DNA from: Yinghuangia elevatio
GTDB lineage: Bacteria > Actinomycetota > Actinomycetes > Streptomycetales > Streptomycetaceae
NCBI RefSeq assembly: GCF_040649515.1
Contig: NZ_JBEZFP010000009.1
Location: 1 to 64,000 of the forward strand
Direction of reading: 5' to 3'
DNA length: 64,000 nt
The notes under the pieces are model-generated. The model was not told where the DNA came from. It worked only from the letters and a program-made list of their open reading frames with translations, and did not search any database. Made by a program: the position numbers and the translations under genes. Below are positions 25,086 through 33,552 of this stretch, in pieces. Positions within the stretch are counted from its first letter, which is position 1. The number at the start of each line of letters is the position of its first letter.

Positions 25086-25720
25086 AAGTCCTGCGGGAAC
25101 TCGGGGTCTTCGGCGGGGCCGAGGGGGAAGGGCAGGCGGCCGAGGGGAGCGTGGCGGCCGAAGACCACGTCGAGCACCGTCCGGTCCGGGGCGCCGAGGT
25201 CGATCAGGAGCGCCGCGCAGTTGCCGGTGAACTCCGGGGCAGGGCAAGGACCTTCGACGCGCAGCACGACGATCGTGGGGACCGCGGCGGCTATGTCGAG
25301 GACGCGGTCGGTGTCTTCCTCGGTGGTCCCGGTGCCCGCCGCTGCCGCGACCCGCAGCACGGCCACCTCGGCCTCGGCGAGGTCGTCGACCGGCGTGGCG
25401 TATGCGGACGCCGCCGACGCGGCCAGCCCTTCGAGGTACACGCGCACGCCGTCGCGCAGCGGCAGCGCGGGGCCGCCGGTCGCGCTGGTACGGGTGCTGG
25501 TGCGGTTGGTGGCCAGGGTGAGCGAGCGGAGCTCGGTGTCGGTGCCCGCGGAGTCGGGGTGCGGCGTACCGGCTTGCGGCGGCGATGCGTCGCGGGGCTC
25601 CGTACGGCGTTCCATGCGCGGCCGGGACGGCGCGGGCACCCTTCCCGTACGTGCGTCGTCGGGGATCCGCGCGCGGACTTCGGCCGTACGCGACACGACT
25701 CGGGTCTTTGGGGACGGCAT
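25070..25720 (-). CDS. Orphan GH3 C-terminal-domain-like protein
   Basis: A 216-aa protein. Residues 110-216 match the C-terminal alpha/beta domain of family 3 glycoside hydrolases: DLAEAEVAVLRVA, TIVVLRVEGPC, CAALLIDLGAPDRTVLDVVFG and then the signature GRLPFPLGP and PQDFGLGY, which in GH3 ends the beta-glucosidase (GRLP...GLSY). The N-terminal catalytic TIM barrel is absent; instead there are about 100 Arg/Pro/Thr-rich residues. It cannot act as a normal GH3 enzyme. It is either a remnant of a decayed gene or a repurposed stand-alone domain. The start at 25720 (weak GGGAG upstream) is uncertain; 25777 is an alternative. Confidence 0.55.
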   Translation of the reverse strand: MPSPKTRVVSRTAEVRARIPDDARTGRVPAPSRPRMERRTEPRDASPPQAGTPHPDSAGTDTELRSLTLATNRTSTRTSATGGPALPLRDGVRVYLEGLAASAASAYATPVDDLAEAEVAVLRVAAAAGTGTTEEDTDRVLDIAAAVPTIVVLRVEGPCPAPEFTGNCAALLIDLGAPDRTVLDVVFGRHAPLGRLPFPLGPAEDPEFPQDFGLGY

Positions 25721-25924
25721 CTTGCGGCGGCTCCCTTCGGGTGGGCCCCCGGCGGGGCCCCTCCTGCGCCGCCCCATCGTGGCAGATCGGACCGACCGGT
25801 GTGGACGCGGAGTGCACGGGAGAGTGGCACTGACCGGTTGGTCGCTGAATGTCCGGTGATCGTCCAGTTCGCGAACCGGCCCACGCGGCCCGGCTCGTCG
25901 CGGCGCGGTCCGGCGGACCGGGGC

Positions 25925-26503
25925 TCAGCGAAGCGCGTTGTTCGCGTGCCGGGCGAGGGCGACAAGGGTGTCGAGCCCGGACTGCGCGTTGGGGCCGGCG
26001 GCCGTGAGGTTCACGCTGGTGACGCGTTCGCCGCGCCCGCGTGCGAAGGCGATGCCGTTGGCCTTGCCCGGGTCGCTGTAGAAGACCGCGGCGTCGGCGA
26101 GTTCGGGGACCTGCTCGGTCCGCGCGGTCGGCGAGGCGGTCAGTCGGGCGACCTGCTCCGGGCCGCCGAGCAGCGCGCGGGGCACGTCGCCGATACGTAC
26201 CGACAGCACCGTTTCGCCGGTGGGACCGATGAACAGGCAGGTACGGCCGCCGTCTTCCGGCCGGCGGCTGATCTGCGTGGCGCCGAGCTCGGTCCGCACC
26301 TGGTCCTCGGTCAGGAGATCGCACCCGGTCACGCGCAGCCGTTCCGCGAGCGTCGCCGGCGCAGAAGAGCCGGGGGCGGACGGGGCCGTGCCCGGAGTCG
26401 AGGGAACGCCGTGCGCACGGCCGTTCTCGTCCGCCCCGAAGCAGCCCGTCAGCAGCCACATGCCGACCGCGGCCCATACGCAGCCGAACGTACGACGGTT
26501 CAT
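25925..26503 (-). CDS. Lipoprotein, DUF3558-like
   Basis: A 192-aa lipoprotein. The signal peptide MNRRTFGCVWAAVGMWLLTGC ends in lipobox LTGC at residue 21, then a Pro/Ala/Ser linker and a domain with CDLLTEDQVRTELGA, a second Cys in RTCLFIG, and ETVLSVRIGDVP. The pair of Cys flanking LLT...ELG resembles the actinobacterial DUF3558 family of surface lipoproteins. The start is chosen for the signal peptide. Function unknown; anchored to the outer leaflet of the membrane. Confidence 0.75.
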   Translation of the reverse strand: MNRRTFGCVWAAVGMWLLTGCFGADENGRAHGVPSTPGTAPSAPGSSAPATLAERLRVTGCDLLTEDQVRTELGATQISRRPEDGGRTCLFIGPTGETVLSVRIGDVPRALLGGPEQVARLTASPTARTEQVPELADAAVFYSDPGKANGIAFARGRGERVTSVNLTAAGPNAQSGLDTLVALARHANNALR

Positions 26504-27020
26504 CCCGAGCCCCCCACTCATCGCCCCCACGGACTCCGCGACCGCATCCGGTCCCCACCGGTCAACCAGGTCACGCGGACGTCCCTCGACGGATGCTAGT
26601 GACCGGACAACCCCGCCGAAAGAGGCGGGACCCCTTGGGTCGTGTCCGCGAAGCCGCGCCGGGCCCGCGAACCGTGGCACACGTACTCCCTACGCCGTCA
26701 AGCTCCGAGGCCCCGACAGGTGCTCCGATGCCCGGACGGGGCACAGCCGTACGGCAAAAATAACCGGCCCTTGTGGACGCCTTTCGTCAACAGTCCACAA
26801 CACCGCACCGACAACGGAGAACCCCCGGCGCCGGTCGGACGGGTCGTCGGGGCGGACGGTTCCCCGCCTGCCGCGGCCGCTCTCCGCCGGGGCGCCCTCG
26901 CCAGGGCGCCGGTGCCGGGCGGCGGCGTTCGGCGCGGGTTCGGCACGGGTTCCGCGCGGGGCTCAGTACCGGGTTCGGCGTGGGTTCGGCCCGGGCCGTG
27001 CGACTCGCTAAGGTCTGGGC
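26504..27020. other. Divergent intergenic region, about 517 bp
   Basis: No credible gene. The heptamer GTTCGGC recurs with 11-bp spacing at 26927, 26938, (GTTCCGC at 26949), 26973 and 26984, roughly one helical turn apart, close to the start of the nucleotidyltransferase gene. TAAGGT (27009-27014) lies 6 nt before that gene's ATG and is its probable leaderless-type -10 box. Confidence 0.45.
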
Positions 27021-27767
27021 ATGACTTCCGCACCACACAGCGCGTCGCACGCTGCCCGTGATGTCACGCAGGCCGTCATCCTGGCCGGGGGACAGGGCTC
27101 GCGGCTGCGGCCCTACACCGACGACCGGCCCAAGCCCATGGTGGAGATCCCGGGGACCGGCACGCCGATCATCGGCCACCAACTGGCATGGCTCGCGGCC
27201 GAGGGGGTCACCGACGTCGTGATCTCGTGCGGGCACCTCGCCGAGGTGCTGCAGGACTGGCTCAAGACGGCCGACCTGCCGCTGGCGGTGTCGACGGTGG
27301 TGGAGACCGAACCGCTCGGGCGCGGCGGCGGGTTGAAGTTCGCGGCGGCCGCCCTGCCGCGGCCCGAGGAGCCCTGGTACGCCACGAACGGCGACATCTG
27401 GACCCGCTTCTCGCTCCGCGAGATGGCCGCGTTCCACGAGGAGCGGCACGCGACCGCGACGCTCTCGCTCGCCCGCCCGCGCATCCCGTGGGGAGTCGTG
27501 GAGACCGACAAGTTCGGCCACGTCCTGGACTTCATCGAGGCGCCGCCGTCGCCGTACCTGATCAACGCCGGGGTGTACGTCTTCTCGGCGGAGTTCACCG
27601 CCCTGCTGCCCGACGTCGGCGACCACGAGCGCACGACGTTCCCGCGCCTGGCCCGCGAGCAGCGCCTCGCCGGGTTCCCGATCCCGCAGGGTGCGTACTG
27701 GCGGGCCATCGACACCGCGAAGGACCTGTCGGAGGCGGCGAAGGAGCTGCGCGCCCAGTCGGAGTGA
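27021..27767 (+). CDS. Sugar-phosphate nucleotidyltransferase
   Basis: A 248-aa NDP-sugar pyrophosphorylase-type protein (GT-A-like fold). LAGGQGSRLRPYT at 21-33 is the nucleotide-binding signature, followed by RPKPMVEI, ETEPLGRGGGLKFA and TNGDIW for the metal/sugar site, and LINAGVYVFSAEF. It lacks the C-terminal left-handed helix of GlmU/GlgC-type enzymes, so it is the short form seen in heptose/mannose-1-phosphate or related NDP-sugar synthesis. The next gene outward on the other strand beyond the dehydratase encodes a DegT-fold sugar enzyme, which suggests a small NDP-deoxysugar function (inference). Confidence 0.83.
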   Translation: MTSAPHSASHAARDVTQAVILAGGQGSRLRPYTDDRPKPMVEIPGTGTPIIGHQLAWLAAEGVTDVVISCGHLAEVLQDWLKTADLPLAVSTVVETEPLGRGGGLKFAAAALPRPEEPWYATNGDIWTRFSLREMAAFHEERHATATLSLARPRIPWGVVETDKFGHVLDFIEAPPSPYLINAGVYVFSAEFTALLPDVGDHERTTFPRLAREQRLAGFPIPQGAYWRAIDTAKDLSEAAKELRAQSE

Positions 27768-27812
27768 CGCGGAGCGGATCGGTCGGCCCAGCGGGGCCGC
27801 CGGACCTCCGGT

Positions 27813-28769
27813 TCAGATCAATTGGGCGTACAGCGCCGGGTCGACGTTGCCGCCGCTGACGACCGCGACGTGGTCGCGCCCGGGCGGCAGCGCGTCGCGT
27901 CGGAACAGGTAGGCCGCCGTCGCCACGGCTCCGGACGGTTCGGCGACCAGGCGCGCCGAGCGCCCCAGGAACCGGACGGCCGCGCGGATCTGGTCCTCGC
28001 TGACGGTGACGATGTCGTCGACGTACCGCAGCACGTGGGCGAACGGGAGTTCGCCCAGCGACGTGGTGCGCAGCCCGTCCGCGATCGTGCGGTACGTCGC
28101 CTCGGACGGCCACGTGGCGCGCACTCCCGTGCGCAGCGACTCGGCGGCGTCGGCGGCGAGTTCCGGCTCGACGCCGATGACCTTCGTGTCCGGGCGCAGC
28201 GACTTCACCGCCGTCGCGATGCCCGAGATGAGCCCGCCGCCGCTGACCGGCACCAGGACCGTCGAGGCGTCCGGCAGGTCCTCGGCGATCTCCAGCCCTG
28301 CGGTGCCCTGGCCCGCGATGATGCGGCGGTCGTCGTACGGCGGCACCGCGGTGTACCCGTGCTCCTCGGCCAGTTCGAAGGCCGCCGTGTCGCGCCGGTC
28401 AGGTGTGACCATGACGATCTCGGCGCCCAGCGCACGGGTCGCTTCGACCTTGACCGCGGGCGCGGTGTCCGGCATGACGATGACCGCGCGGATGCCGAAG
28501 CGGCGGGCGGTGTAGGCGACGGCCTGGGCGTGGTTGCCGCTGGAGTGTGCGACGACGCCGCGGGCGCGCTCCTCGTCGGTGAGCGACGCGATCAGGTTGT
28601 GGGCACCGCGCAGTTTGAAGGCGCCGATCGGCTGGAGGCTCTCGGGCTTGAGCCACAGGGGACGGTCGGCGTCGCCGTGCGGGCACGGGAGCAGCGGCGT
28701 GCGTACCACCGCTCCCGTGACCCGCTTGTGGGCTTCGCGCAGCTCGTCGAGGGTGACCAGGTTTGTCAT
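27813..28769 (-). CDS. Threonine dehydratase-like PLP enzyme
   Basis: A fold-type II PLP enzyme of 318 aa, resembling catabolic threonine/serine dehydratase or hydroxy-amino-acid ammonia-lyase. The PLP Lys sits in QPIGAFKLRGA (near residue 53), HSSGNHAQ is the substrate loop, SGGGLISG the phosphate-binding loop, and VVSGGN the C-terminal PLP-N1 contact. No ACT regulatory domain is present, so it is the short unregulated type. Start: TACGGT ends 7 nt before the ATG at 28769, a leaderless arrangement, preferred over the GTG at 28778 which lies inside that -10 spacing. The upstream DegT gene ends 42 bp before. Confidence 0.83.
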   Translation of the reverse strand: MTNLVTLDELREAHKRVTGAVVRTPLLPCPHGDADRPLWLKPESLQPIGAFKLRGAHNLIASLTDEERARGVVAHSSGNHAQAVAYTARRFGIRAVIVMPDTAPAVKVEATRALGAEIVMVTPDRRDTAAFELAEEHGYTAVPPYDDRRIIAGQGTAGLEIAEDLPDASTVLVPVSGGGLISGIATAVKSLRPDTKVIGVEPELAADAAESLRTGVRATWPSEATYRTIADGLRTTSLGELPFAHVLRYVDDIVTVSEDQIRAAVRFLGRSARLVAEPSGAVATAAYLFRRDALPPGRDHVAVVSGGNVDPALYAQLI

Positions 28770-28776
28770 ACGTGCC

Positions 28777-28782
28777 ACCGTA
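28777..28782 (-). promoter_or_regulatory. -10 box, leaderless type
   Basis: TACGGT on the minus strand, 7 nt before the ATG of the dehydratase; indicates its own promoter although the DegT-like gene lies just upstream. Confidence 0.5.
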
Positions 28783-28811
28783 GACGGTCGGCGGACGGTG
28801 TCCGCCGGGGC

Positions 28812-30014
28812 TCAGCGGGACGCGAGGAAGGCCTCCACCTGCTCGTGGATGTACGCGGTGTCCTCGTCGTCCATGCGGTGGTTCAGCGGCACGATGAAGG
28901 CGTACTCCATGACCCGGTCGGCGTTGGGGTAGCCGTCGGGGTCGGCGCGGTGCGTGATGTCCTTGAAGCCGGGCTGCCGCAGGATGTTGCCGGACCACAC
29001 GGTGCGCGTGGAGATGCCGCGCGCCTCGAGGAACTGCTGCAGGTCGCCGCGGCTGAAGCCGGCCTCGGGGTTGACGATGGCCGGGAAGTTCAGCCAGCCG
29101 GTCTCCAGCCCGTCCGTCTGGCGCGGCGCGATGAACGCGTCCGGGTGCTTGGCGAAGAAGGCGTGGTGGGCCGCGAAGTGCCGCTGGCGGGTGGCCAGGA
29201 AGCGCGGCAGCTTGGCGAGTTGGGCGAGGCCGAACGCGGCGCCGAGCTCGCTGGGTTCGAAGTTCCAGCCGATCTCGTCGAAGATGAAGAGGTTGTCGTA
29301 CAGGACGCCGTCGATCTCCTCGAAGAAGTCGCGGTTGCCCTTCTTCGAGCCGAACAACTGGAGTTCGGAGCGCCGGCCCCAGCGGCGCAGCATGAGGCCG
29401 CGGTCGCGCAGGGCCTCGTCGTCGACGAGGACCATGCCGCCGTTGCCGGCGCAGGTGATGATGTGGCTCATCGCGAAACTGGTGACGGAGATGTCGGCGC
29501 GGGTGCCGGTGGGGGTGCCGCGCAGGGTGGCGCCGAGGGCGTCGCAGGAGTCCTCGACGACGGCGAGGCCGTGCCGGTCGGCGATTTCGCGGATGCGGTC
29601 CCAGTCGGGGGCGTTGCCGGCGAGGTTGGGGGTGAGGATCGCCTTCGTACGCGGGCCGATGAGCCCTTCGATGCGGTCGACGTCGATCTGGAACGAGTCG
29701 GGGTCGACGTCGGCGAGGACGGGTACGAGGCCGGCCTTGACCATGGGGGCGATGTCGGTGGAGAAGGTGAGCGTCGAGGTGATGATCTCGTCGCCGGGTT
29801 CCAGCCGCAGCAGTTCGATGGCGAGGTAGAGCGCGGACGAGCCGGAGTTGCACATCAAGCCGTGGCTCTTGCCGAAGAGTGCGGCCACTTCGCGTTCCAT
29901 GGCAGCGACGTTGCGGCCGATGGTCATGGCGCTGGGCGGGCCGTTGAGGATCGCGAGCATGGCGTCGATCTCGGCCTGGTCGTGGACGCTTCCGGCGTAC
30001 GGGATCTTGCGCAT
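28812..30014 (-). CDS. DegT-fold PLP enzyme with His in place of PLP Lys
   Basis: A 400-aa DegT/DnrJ/EryC1/StrS-family protein. NSGSSALYLAIELL (57-70) and VVEDSCDALGA (D155 binds the PLP ring N) are typical. The Schiff-base position, normally SFxxxK, reads SFAMSH: H184 replaces lysine. That change is known from ColD and E1 (RfbH-type) sugar 3-dehydratases, which use PLP or PMP without an internal aldimine. The length is close to ColD and there is no extra Cys cluster typical of E1. It is therefore more likely an NDP-4-keto-6-deoxyhexose 3-dehydratase than an aminotransferase. No dedicated reductase partner or sugar 4,6-dehydratase is nearby. Confidence 0.83.
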   Translation of the reverse strand: MRKIPYAGSVHDQAEIDAMLAILNGPPSAMTIGRNVAAMEREVAALFGKSHGLMCNSGSSALYLAIELLRLEPGDEIITSTLTFSTDIAPMVKAGLVPVLADVDPDSFQIDVDRIEGLIGPRTKAILTPNLAGNAPDWDRIREIADRHGLAVVEDSCDALGATLRGTPTGTRADISVTSFAMSHIITCAGNGGMVLVDDEALRDRGLMLRRWGRRSELQLFGSKKGNRDFFEEIDGVLYDNLFIFDEIGWNFEPSELGAAFGLAQLAKLPRFLATRQRHFAAHHAFFAKHPDAFIAPRQTDGLETGWLNFPAIVNPEAGFSRGDLQQFLEARGISTRTVWSGNILRQPGFKDITHRADPDGYPNADRVMEYAFIVPLNHRMDDEDTAYIHEQVEAFLASR

Positions 30015-30146
30015 GCTGCCGTCCCAGGGGTGTCGGTGGCGGGTGGTGGAAGGGGAGTGCTCGGGTGTTCGGCGGCCGGTGCCGGGTGTGTTCCCCGGGA
30101 GAACCTAAGGGAGAATCTGACAGCCCGTCAGCGGTCGCTTTTATAG

Positions 30147-30163
30147 CTATCATGGCTATGATG
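30147..30163. promoter_or_regulatory. Candidate operator upstream of AKR-GntR operon
   Basis: AT-rich inverted repeat ATCAT-N4-ATGAT (30149-30162) inside CTATCATGGCTATGATG. The same heptamers CTATCAT and TATGATG recur in the divergent catabolic promoter at 35416 and 35440. The repeat lies 70-80 bp before the aldo-keto reductase start and near the DegT-like gene promoter on the other strand. Confidence 0.5.
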
Positions 30164-30230
30164 GGGCGGCAAGGTCGGGGGGAACACCGAGCGGCGCAGA
30201 GCGAACACAGAGCAGAGAGCGGGTAACCCG

Positions 30231-31178
30231 GTGCGGTACACCACAGTGGGAACGTCAGGCTTGAAGGTCTCCGAGGTCGGGCTCGGCTGCAACAACTTCG
30301 GCATGCGCATCGACGAGCCCGCCGCGCACAAGGTGGTCGGCGCGGCCCTCGACGCGGGCGTGACGTTCTTCGACACCGCGGACATGTACGGCGGCGGCCG
30401 CTCCGAGGAGATGCTCGGCCGCGCCCTCGGCGCCCGTCGCGACGACGTGGTGGTGGCCACCAAGTTCGGCGCGCCCGCCAAGGGCCCGTACGGCGGCGGG
30501 GCCTCCCGGCGCCACGTGATGCGCGCCTGCGAGGCCAGCCTGCGCCGCCTCGGCACCGACCACATCGACCTGTACTACCTGCACTTCCCGGACGCGGACA
30601 CCCCGCTCGACGAGACGCTGTCCGCCCTCGACGACCTGGTGCGCCAGGGCAAGGTCCGCTACATCGCCAACTCCAACCTGGCCGGGTGGCAACTGGTCGA
30701 CGCCGACCACATCGCCCGCAACGCGAACAGCGCCCGCTTCATCGCGACGCAGCTGGAATGGAGCCTGGTCAACCGCGACGTCGAGCGCGACACCGTGCCG
30801 GCCGCCCGGCACCTGGGACTCGGCGTGATCCCGTATTTCCCGCTCGCGTCCGGGCTGCTCAGCGGCAAGTACCGGCGCGGCGAGGACTTCCCGGAGGGCT
30901 CGCGGCTGGCCGCCGGGCCGTGGTTCGCGAGCGTGGCGACCGACGAGAACTTCGCCATCGTCGAGCGCGTGACCGCGTACGCCGAAGAGCGCGGCCGGAC
31001 CCTGCTGCAGCTGGCCCTGTCGTGGCTCGCGGCGCAGCCGGAGGTGCCGTCGGTGCTCGTCGGCGCGACGAGCGCCGAGCAGGTGGTGGCGAATGCCGAG
31101 GCTTTCGTGGAGCTGAGCGCCGAGGAGGTCGCGGGGATCGCCCGCCTCGCGGTGAAGGGACCGGTCGAGGAGGGGTGA
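30231..31178 (+). CDS. Aldo/keto reductase of the catabolic cluster
   Basis: A 315-aa AKR with complete tetrad D48, Y53, K78 and H118 (LYYLH). SGLLSGKYRRGEDFPEGSR and VLVGATSAEQV are typical of the AKR12/YajO-like actinobacterial group. It reduces or oxidises carbonyls with NADP(H). The GTG at 30231 is preceded by a weak purine-rich stretch. Its stop overlaps the GntR gene start (GTGA at 31175-31178), so the pair is translationally coupled and the regulator's inducer may be this enzyme's substrate or product (inference). Confidence 0.85.
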   Translation: MRYTTVGTSGLKVSEVGLGCNNFGMRIDEPAAHKVVGAALDAGVTFFDTADMYGGGRSEEMLGRALGARRDDVVVATKFGAPAKGPYGGGASRRHVMRACEASLRRLGTDHIDLYYLHFPDADTPLDETLSALDDLVRQGKVRYIANSNLAGWQLVDADHIARNANSARFIATQLEWSLVNRDVERDTVPAARHLGLGVIPYFPLASGLLSGKYRRGEDFPEGSRLAAGPWFASVATDENFAIVERVTAYAEERGRTLLQLALSWLAAQPEVPSVLVGATSAEQVVANAEAFVELSAEEVAGIARLAVKGPVEEG

Positions 31179-31954
31179 CCGTTGGCCTGCCGGCGCGCGC
31201 CGGGCCGCCCGCGGGCGCCGACGCGGTACGCCACCACAGCGTCGCGGACGCGGTCGCCGCGCGCCTGCGCACCCGGATCCTCGACGGCGCCGTGCCGGAC
31301 GGCGGCACGCTGCCAAAACAGGACGACCTGGCCGTCGAGTTCGGGGTCGGCCGCACCACCGTGCGGCAGGCGTTCCGCATCCTGGAGACCGAGGGCCTGA
31401 TCACGGTGCGGCGCGGCAACGCCGGCGGGGCGGTGGTGCACGTACCGCAACCCGCGGACGCGGCCCACATGTTCGGCATGGTCATGCACGCGCGACAGGT
31501 CGAGCTCGCGGATCTTGCGGGTGCGCTGCGGCAGTTGGAGCCGGTGTGCGCCGCACTGTGCGCGGCCCGCGGGGACCGGGCGACCGAGGTCGTGCCGCAA
31601 CTGCGGGACGTGCACGGGCGGATGGCGGCGGCGCTCGACGACGGCGGGGCGTACCTGCGGGAGAACCGGGCGTTCCACGAGGCGCTGGTGGCGCTGTGCG
31701 GCAACGCGACGATGCAGATCCTGCTGGGCGCGGTCGAGGTGTTGTGGGCGCGGCAGGAGCAGGCGTGGGCCGGGGCGGCGCTCGCCGGCACGGACCGCGG
31801 CGCGCGGGCGGCGGGGCTGCGCGTGCACGGCAAACTGATCGACCTCATCGAGTCAGGAGACGAGGTCGAGGTCTTCACAGCGGCGTCACGGCACATCGCC
31901 GGGGCGCAGGAGTATCCGCTGCGCGACCACGGCGCGCGGCCGGTGCGGGTCTGA
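31175..31954 (+). CDS. GntR-family regulator, FCD (FadR-like) type
   Basis: A 259-aa GntR regulator. The winged helix covers about residues 20-90 (AVAARLRTRILDGAVPDG, LAVEFGVGRTTVRQAFRILE, GLITVRRGNAGGAVV) and an all-helical FCD ligand domain follows (RENRAFHEALVALCGN, VHGKLIDLI, ASRHI). His and Asp/Glu in these helices are the usual metal-ligand positions for binding carboxylates. The only sensible start is GTG at 31175, overlapping the AKR stop. Its gene lies tail to tail with the ThDP-enzyme operon. It is the best candidate regulator for the two promoter regions sharing ATCAT/ATGAT repeats (inference). Confidence 0.83.
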   Translation: MTVGLPARAGPPAGADAVRHHSVADAVAARLRTRILDGAVPDGGTLPKQDDLAVEFGVGRTTVRQAFRILETEGLITVRRGNAGGAVVHVPQPADAAHMFGMVMHARQVELADLAGALRQLEPVCAALCAARGDRATEVVPQLRDVHGRMAAALDDGGAYLRENRAFHEALVALCGNATMQILLGAVEVLWARQEQAWAGAALAGTDRGARAAGLRVHGKLIDLIESGDEVEVFTAASRHIAGAQEYPLRDHGARPVRV

Positions 31955-31956
31955 CG

Positions 31957-33552
31957 TCAGAACGGGCTCGGCAGGCGGGGGATCGGTACCGAGATGACGG
32001 TCGGGGCGTCGGCGCCGAGTGCGTCGCGCAGGGCGGGACCGAGATCGTCGGGTGCCGACAGGGCGACGCCGTTCGCCCCGAACGACCGGGCCAGGGCCGC
32101 CCAGTCGGGATTGCGCAGTGCGGTGCCGATCTCGCGGCCGCCGAAGCGTTCGCGCTGGTCGCGGTTGGAGTTGCCGTACGCCCCGTCGTCGAAGACCACG
32201 TTGACGGTGTTGATGCCGTACTGGACGGCGGTGGCCAACTCGCCCGCCGCGAACAGGAATCCGCCGTCCCCGCTGAGCGTCACCACGGGCACGTCGGGCC
32301 GAGCGGCCTTCGCGCCCAGCCCGGTGGGGAAGGCGAAGCCGAGGGTCCCCATGTACGACGTGGCGAGGTAGCCGCGCCGCGCGTGCACCGGGTAGCGCAT
32401 GTGGCACATGTAGCCGACCGTCGTCGTGCAGGGCACGAGGATCGAATCGTCCGGCAGAGCGGCGCGTACCGTGTCGACGATAGCGGACTGCGGCCCCACG
32501 GCGGCGAGTTGCTCGTGGACCTGCCGCCTCATGCGGGCCGTCTCGGCGGTGCGCGGCGGCCGCGGCCCGGAAGTGCGCCGCAGCTCGGCGAGGAGCGCCT
32601 TGGCGCCGGGCAGCGCGTCCGCGGCGATCGCCACCGACGCGGTGTGGTGGCGGTCGAACTCGGTGGGGTCGGCGTCGAGGTGGACGAGCGGGACGTGCGG
32701 CGCGATGCCGCTGCCCGAGAAGCGGGTGCCGACCGCGAGCACCGCGTCGGCGTCGTCGAGGACGGGCCGCAGGCGCGGGTTGAACCACATCGTTCCCACG
32801 CTCAGTGGGTGCCTGTCGTCGACCGCGCCCTTGCCCTCGCGGGTGGTGACCACCGGAGCCTGGAGGTGCTCGGCGATCGCGGTGAGCGCGTCGTGCGCGC
32901 CCGCGGAGACCGCGCCGCCGCCCGCCCACAGCAGCGGGCGTTCGGCGCGCAGGAGCAGCGCGGCGGCGTCGCGTACCGCGTCGGGGTCCGGTTGGGCGCG
33001 GCGCCTCTCGGCCGCCGCGGGCAGCTTGACGTCGGCCTTCTCGGCCAACGCCTCGGGCGGGACGTCCAGGACGGCGGGGCGGGGGCGTCCGGTGCGCATG
33101 GCCGCGAATGCGCGGTGCACCGCGCCCGGGACCTCCGCGGCGTGCCGGATCCCGGCGGTGTGGCCCGCGACCGGGGCGACGACGTCGAGTTGGCGGTGGA
33201 TCTCGTGCAGCGCGCCGGAGCCGCGGTCGATGGCGTCGCGCGGTATCTGGCCGGCCAGGAGCAGGACCGGGGAGGAGGCGGCGTACGCGGTGGCCAGGCC
33301 GGCCCCCGCGTTGTAGAGGCCGACGCCGGGCACGACGAGTGCGCAGCCCTCCCGCCCGACGGCGCGGGCGTATCCGTCGGCCATGTAGGTGGTGGCCTGC
33401 TCGTGGCGGGTGGTGACGAACGTGATGCCGGGTTCGTCGTAGAGCGCGTCGAGCAGGTGCATGATCTGGTCGCCGGGCAGGCCGAAGAGGTGGGTGACCC
33501 CTTCGCGGCGGAGTTGCGTGACGAGGGCTTGGGCGCCGGTCATGAGGGTCAT
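31957..33552 (-). CDS. Thiamine-diphosphate enzyme, acetolactate synthase-like
   Basis: A 531-aa ThDP-dependent enzyme of the AHAS/benzoylformate-decarboxylase/oxalyl-CoA-decarboxylase superfamily. The ThDP-activating Glu is E51 (TTRHEQATTYMADGYAR), the metal/ThDP motif starts SGDGG (428-431) and continues to FDDGAYGN, and the middle domain carries REGKGAVDDRHPLSVG. It lacks the exact residues that would settle the reaction, so decarboxylation or C-C ligation of a 2-oxo acid remain open. The ATG overlaps the TauD stop by ATGA (33549-33552), giving translational coupling. It is the last gene of the three-gene minus-strand operon. Confidence 0.82.
   Translation of the reverse strand: MTLMTGAQALVTQLRREGVTHLFGLPGDQIMHLLDALYDEPGITFVTTRHEQATTYMADGYARAVGREGCALVVPGVGLYNAGAGLATAYAASSPVLLLAGQIPRDAIDRGSGALHEIHRQLDVVAPVAGHTAGIRHAAEVPGAVHRAFAAMRTGRPRPAVLDVPPEALAEKADVKLPAAAERRRAQPDPDAVRDAAALLLRAERPLLWAGGGAVSAGAHDALTAIAEHLQAPVVTTREGKGAVDDRHPLSVGTMWFNPRLRPVLDDADAVLAVGTRFSGSGIAPHVPLVHLDADPTEFDRHHTASVAIAADALPGAKALLAELRRTSGPRPPRTAETARMRRQVHEQLAAVGPQSAIVDTVRAALPDDSILVPCTTTVGYMCHMRYPVHARRGYLATSYMGTLGFAFPTGLGAKAARPDVPVVTLSGDGGFLFAAGELATAVQYGINTVNVVFDDGAYGNSNRDQRERFGGREIGTALRNPDWAALARSFGANGVALSAPDDLGPALRDALGADAPTVISVPIPRLPSPF

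Noticed and set aside
27021..30014. A deoxysugar biosynthetic cluster
   Set aside because: Only a nucleotidyltransferase and a 3-dehydratase-like protein are present; the intervening threonine-dehydratase-like gene and the lack of 4,6-dehydratase, reductase or glycosyltransferase argue against a full cluster.
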